A stretch of 64,000 bases of DNA from an uncultured Clostridia bacterium (GTDB taxonomy: Bacteria; Bacillota; Clostridia; TANB77; CAG-508). The stretch spans positions 1 through 64,000 of the forward strand of contig CAKPPS010000003.1 in the NCBI GenBank assembly GCA_934177795.1, given 5' to 3'. Below the pieces are notes generated by a model, which was not told where the DNA came from, did not search any database, and saw nothing but the letters and a program-made list of their open reading frames with translations. The position numbers were made by a program, and so were the translations under genes. Positions 61,389 to 64,000 of this stretch are shown one piece after another; the first letter of the stretch is position 1; every line of letters starts with the position of its first letter.

Positions 61389-61503
61389 GTTTATAGTGAT
61401 AGAAGTTCAAAACCATACTTAACATAGTCTGTGAAAATAATACTTGCAATTTAATTCTTGTAGTAATATAATGATGTCAAATAAAAATGAAAGGAATGAT
61501 TTT

Positions 61504-62508
61504 ATGGCAATTTTGTTACCAGGTGGAGCTGGATTTATTGGAAGTCACACAGCTGTGGAGTTATTAAATGCAGGAAAAGAAATCATAATAATAGATAATT
61601 TTTCTAATAGTAAACCTTCAGTGCTAGAAGCTATAAAGAAAATAACAGGTAAAGATTTTAAATTTTATGAAATGGATTATATGGATAAAGAAAAATTAGA
61701 AGAAGTATTTGCAGAAAATAAAATAGAAGCAGTTTTAAATTTTGCAGGGTATAAAGCAGTAGGAGAATCAGTAGAAAAGCCAATAGAGTATTATACAAAT
61801 AATATATCAGGGGCATTAGTGTTATTAGATGTAATGAGAAAATATAATTGTAAAAAATTCATATTTAGTTCATCTGCTACTGTATATGGTGAACCAGAAA
61901 AGATACCATTGACAGAAGAATGCAAGACAGGTGGAACAACTAATCCTTATGGGACAACGAAATTATTTATAGAACAAATACTAAAAGACATATATACATC
62001 AGACAATACATGGGATATCTGCATATTAAGATATTTTAACCCTGTTGGAGCACATGAAAGTGGTTTGATTGGAGAAGAGCCAAAAGGTATACCAAATAAT
62101 TTAATGCCTTATGTTGCAAGAGTAGCAGCAGGAACTTTAAAAGAATTATCTGTATTTGGAAATGATTATGATACACCAGATGGAACAGGAGTAAGGGATT
62201 ACATTCATGTTGTAGATTTAGCTAAGGGACATGTAAAAGCTTTAGAAAAGTTAGAAAAAGAAGAAAATGGATTATATATATATAATTTGGGAACAGGTAA
62301 AGGATATAGTGTATTAGATATGGTAAAAGCATTTGAAAAATCTACAGGAAAAAAAGTACCATATAGAATTGCACCAAGAAGACCTGGTGATATTGCAACC
62401 TGTTATGCAGAAACTAAAAAAGCAAAAGAAGAATTAGGATGGGGTGCTGAAAAAACATTAGATGATATGTGTAAAGATTCATGGAACTATATTCAAAATA
62501 ATTCATAA
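61504..62508 (+). CDS. galE: UDP-glucose 4-epimerase
   Basis: Protein of 334 residues of the extended SDR family: GGAGFIGSHTAVELL for NAD, FSSSATVYGEP with catalytic Ser, Tyr-x3-Lys in NPYGTTKLFIEQ, DYDTPDGTGVRDYIHVVDLA and RRPGDIATCYA. It interconverts UDP-glucose and UDP-galactose and provides precursors for surface sugars. The usual GTG-G motif reads LLPGGAGFIG with Pro in place of the typical Thr. ATG 61504 follows GAAAGGA by eight bases. Confidence 0.9.
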   Translation: MAILLPGGAGFIGSHTAVELLNAGKEIIIIDNFSNSKPSVLEAIKKITGKDFKFYEMDYMDKEKLEEVFAENKIEAVLNFAGYKAVGESVEKPIEYYTNNISGALVLLDVMRKYNCKKFIFSSSATVYGEPEKIPLTEECKTGGTTNPYGTTKLFIEQILKDIYTSDNTWDICILRYFNPVGAHESGLIGEEPKGIPNNLMPYVARVAAGTLKELSVFGNDYDTPDGTGVRDYIHVVDLAKGHVKALEKLEKEENGLYIYNLGTGKGYSVLDMVKAFEKSTGKKVPYRIAPRRPGDIATCYAETKKAKEELGWGAEKTLDDMCKDSWNYIQNNS

Positions 62509-62564
62509 AAATAGTGGGCTGATTAAATTTCTTTTAATTTTTAATAGAAATTTAGCCAATGTAT

Positions 62565-62608
62565 AAAAAAGTTACACTCTATATTGACAATGAGTGCAAC
62601 TTTTTTAT
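62565..62608. terminator. Convergent terminator
   Basis: AAAAAAGTTACACTC pairs with GAGTGCAACTTTTTT between galE and the opposing Crp/Fnr gene; works in both directions. A second stem GGCT...AAATTTCT / AGAAATTTAGCC (about 62516-62557) lies just before it. Confidence 0.75.
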
Positions 62609-63237
62609 TTATATAATAAAGTAATACTATTACCGTTTTTTTCAATAAATCCATCTTCTTTCAAAGATCTTAATTCTCTCATCATAGCACTTCTATCAAC
62701 ACTTAAATAGTCTGCTAAATCTGTAAGAGAAAAAGAAAGTTTAAAAGTTCGGCTTAAATTACGAGTTGAAAGTAAAGAAAAGTATCCAAGTAGTTTATCT
62801 CTTGTAGAACGCTTGGTTAATAATTCAAGTCTCATATTTAAATCAGTAACTTTGCTCAATATAAGTTTTGGCAGATTATCGGATAAAGTTTTATGGAAAG
62901 GACAATTATCTTTACATTGTTCAAATAAATCATTGTGAACGTAAAAAAGAACTGTACAATTAGATTTTGCTTCTACAAGTAATTCATTATTTGTAGTGAT
63001 AGTATAAAATAGTTCACCAAAAAGAGCTTGTTTTGAGAAATGCTCAACTATAGTCTTATCACCATTTAAGTCATAACGAACTAAATCAGCATGTCCATTT
63101 AATAATATACATAACTGATTTCTATTTTTTATATATGTAGTAATAATTTCATTTTTTTTAAATTTCTTTTTCTTCATTTTGTCACAAGATTTTGCAAATT
63201 CTGAAATAAATTTTTCTGTGCTAAATCCGCTATTCAT
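62605..63237 (-). CDS. Crp/Fnr-family transcriptional regulator
   Basis: Protein of 210 residues. A cyclic-nucleotide-binding fold covers residues 25-125 (NRNQLCILLNGHADLVRYDL, SKQALFGELFYTI). The C-terminal helix-turn-helix reads LTDLADYLSVDRSAMMRELR. Several Cys are present (EQCKDNCPFH among them), but the N-terminal Cys cluster of Fnr is not clear, so oxygen sensing is not assured. It is divergent from nrdD with a TGTTGC dyad between, suggesting control of that gene. The start at 63237 follows GGGGGAA. Confidence 0.85.
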   Translation of the reverse strand: MNSGFSTEKFISEFAKSCDKMKKKKFKKNEIITTYIKNRNQLCILLNGHADLVRYDLNGDKTIVEHFSKQALFGELFYTITTNNELLVEAKSNCTVLFYVHNDLFEQCKDNCPFHKTLSDNLPKLILSKVTDLNMRLELLTKRSTRDKLLGYFSLLSTRNLSRTFKLSFSLTDLADYLSVDRSAMMRELRSLKEDGFIEKNGNSITLLYK

Positions 63238-63265
63238 TATATTCCCCCTTATTAGGATTACATAA

Positions 63266-63294
63266 GAATTATACACTATAAAAACTGTAAATGC
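63266..63294 (-). promoter_or_regulatory. Promoter of the Crp/Fnr gene
   Basis: On the minus strand TTGCAT, a 17-base spacer and TATAAT. The -35 box overlaps TGTTGC, the same half-site as in the dyad before nrdD, which would allow autoregulation. Confidence 0.5.
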
Positions 63295-63400
63295 AACAAA
63301 ATAGGGGAAATATTGACTCGATATTTTTGTAACATTTTTGTAATATTTGAAAATGCCCATAAAATGAGGGAAGAAAGATAGTTAAAAAAAAATACTCATA

Positions 63401-63420
63401 ATGTGTTGCTTTTGCAACAG
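63401..63420 (+). promoter_or_regulatory. Dyad before nrdD, candidate Crp/Fnr site
   Basis: TGTTGC-TTTT-GCAACA is a perfect inverted repeat with a four-base centre, the geometry of Fnr-type sites. It lies upstream of a TATAAT box and the nrdD start. Confidence 0.5.
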
Positions 63421-63477
63421 AAAATAAAAAAAACTAATATATAATATATGCATACTTGATTTAGGAGGAAATGTAAA

Positions 63478-64000
63478 ATGAAAGTTATCAAAAGAGATGG
63501 AAGAGCTGTAGATTATGATAAGGCAAAAATAAAGATAGCAATAGAAAAAGCTAATAGGGAAGTAAAGCCAAAAGAAAGAGCAACTAAAGAGGATATACAA
63601 AAAATAATTCAATATATAGAAGAATTAAATAAAAAAAGAATGTTAGTAGAAGACATACAAGATATAATAGAACAACAACTAATGGAGATAGAAAAATATG
63701 AATTAGCAAAAAAATATATTGTTTACAGATATACAAGAGCTTTAGTTAGAAAACAAAATACAACTGATGAAACAATATTAGGATTGATACGAAATGAAAA
63801 CAAAGAATTAGCAGAAGAAAATTCTAATAAAAATATTATGCTTGCATCAACACAAAGAGATTATATTGCTGGAGAAGTTTCAAGGGATTTGACTAAAAGA
63901 TTATTATTACCAGAAAAAATAGCTAAGGCAGATGCAGAAGGAATTTTACATTTTCATGATGCAGATTATTTTGTTCAACCAATATTTAATTGTTGCTTAA
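63478..64000 (+). CDS. nrdD: Anaerobic ribonucleoside-triphosphate reductase, 5' part
   Basis: 174 codons run off the window end without a stop. An N-terminal ATP-cone (MKVIKRDGRAVDYDKAKIKI to about residue 90, KYELAKKYIVYRYTRAL) binds allosteric nucleotides. The start of the catalytic part (GEVSRDLTKRLLLPEKIAKA, HFHDADYFVQPIFNCCL) matches class III reductases. NrdD is a glycyl radical enzyme that makes deoxynucleotides without oxygen, supporting an anaerobic life style. AGGAGG lies ten bases before the ATG. Confidence 0.93.
   Translation, partial: MKVIKRDGRAVDYDKAKIKIAIEKANREVKPKERATKEDIQKIIQYIEELNKKRMLVEDIQDIIEQQLMEIEKYELAKKYIVYRYTRALVRKQNTTDETILGLIRNENKELAEENSNKNIMLASTQRDYIAGEVSRDLTKRLLLPEKIAKADAEGILHFHDADYFVQPIFNCCL

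Overview
The window is a very AT-rich (under about 30% G+C by eye) chromosome segment of a Gram-positive, spore-forming-lineage anaerobe, most likely an uncultured host-associated member of the class Clostridia. Lineage markers are whiA, hemW, a cotJABC spore-coat operon, an anaerobic ribonucleotide reductase (nrdD, cut by the window end), AGGAGG-type ribosome binding sites and many ISLre2 and IS30 elements. Species cannot be named from the sequence alone.

Layout. 0.2-5 kb: a transglutaminase-like gene pair, a histidine phosphatase, a nonsense-broken ISLre2 element and an internally deleted mscL. 5.1-10.4 kb: a six-gene surface-sugar operon (ArnC-like glycosyltransferase, DUF2142-like membrane protein, WecE-like sugar aminotransferase, ATP-grasp ligase, two four-helix EamA/SMR-type proteins). 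10.4-16.4 kb: IS30, a palindrome-rich spacer, copZ-copA, gene relics and a hemolysin III homolog. 16.6-20.1 kb: a likely 6S RNA, prmC-whiA-hemW and tRNA-Leu(UAA). 20.2-30.5 kb: a graveyard of mobile DNA holding a mobilisation module (RepA-like, TnpV, candidate oriT, MobC, MOBP relaxase), a compositionally foreign gene behind a palindromic operator, an intact ISLre2, a TM2/SPFH/Ltp group, and relics of a MobV relaxase, IS30, an XRE regulator and an IS66-like element with perfect terminal repeats. 30.6-34.3 kb: pgi, an acyl-ACP thioesterase and pyk. 34.5-38.8 kb: cotJA-cotJB-cotJC, with cotJC split by a 3.07 kb element. 39-47 kb: a hydrolase, metG, a polysaccharide deacetylase, a 777-residue unknown protein, tRNA-Leu(CAA) and an RlmD-type methyltransferase. 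47.4-53.5 kb: a run of nucleotide- and phosphate-handling genes. 53.7-64 kb: a broken pepV, a two-gene unknown membrane system, mntP, a MerR-type regulated CMD-cupin and flavodoxin region, a MATE-like transporter, galE, a Crp/Fnr regulator and nrdD.

The most notable structure is the split cotJC. The N-terminal half (35173-35471) and C-terminal half (38541-38833) are separated by a compact element coding for a large serine recombinase, a Fic protein and a truncated phosphoesterase. Joining the halves at the shared CATGG restores the CotJC reading frame, and joining the element ends gives a near-symmetric attP. This is the architecture of sporulation-gene intervening elements such as sigK skin. 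One caution is a single-base insertion inside the N-terminal half.

Single-base frameshifts and deletions are frequent in otherwise normal genes (a Ham1-type NTPase, a Nudix, pepV, cotJC, mscL, merR, a histidine phosphatase and a GNAT). This points to gene decay or to base-level sequence error.
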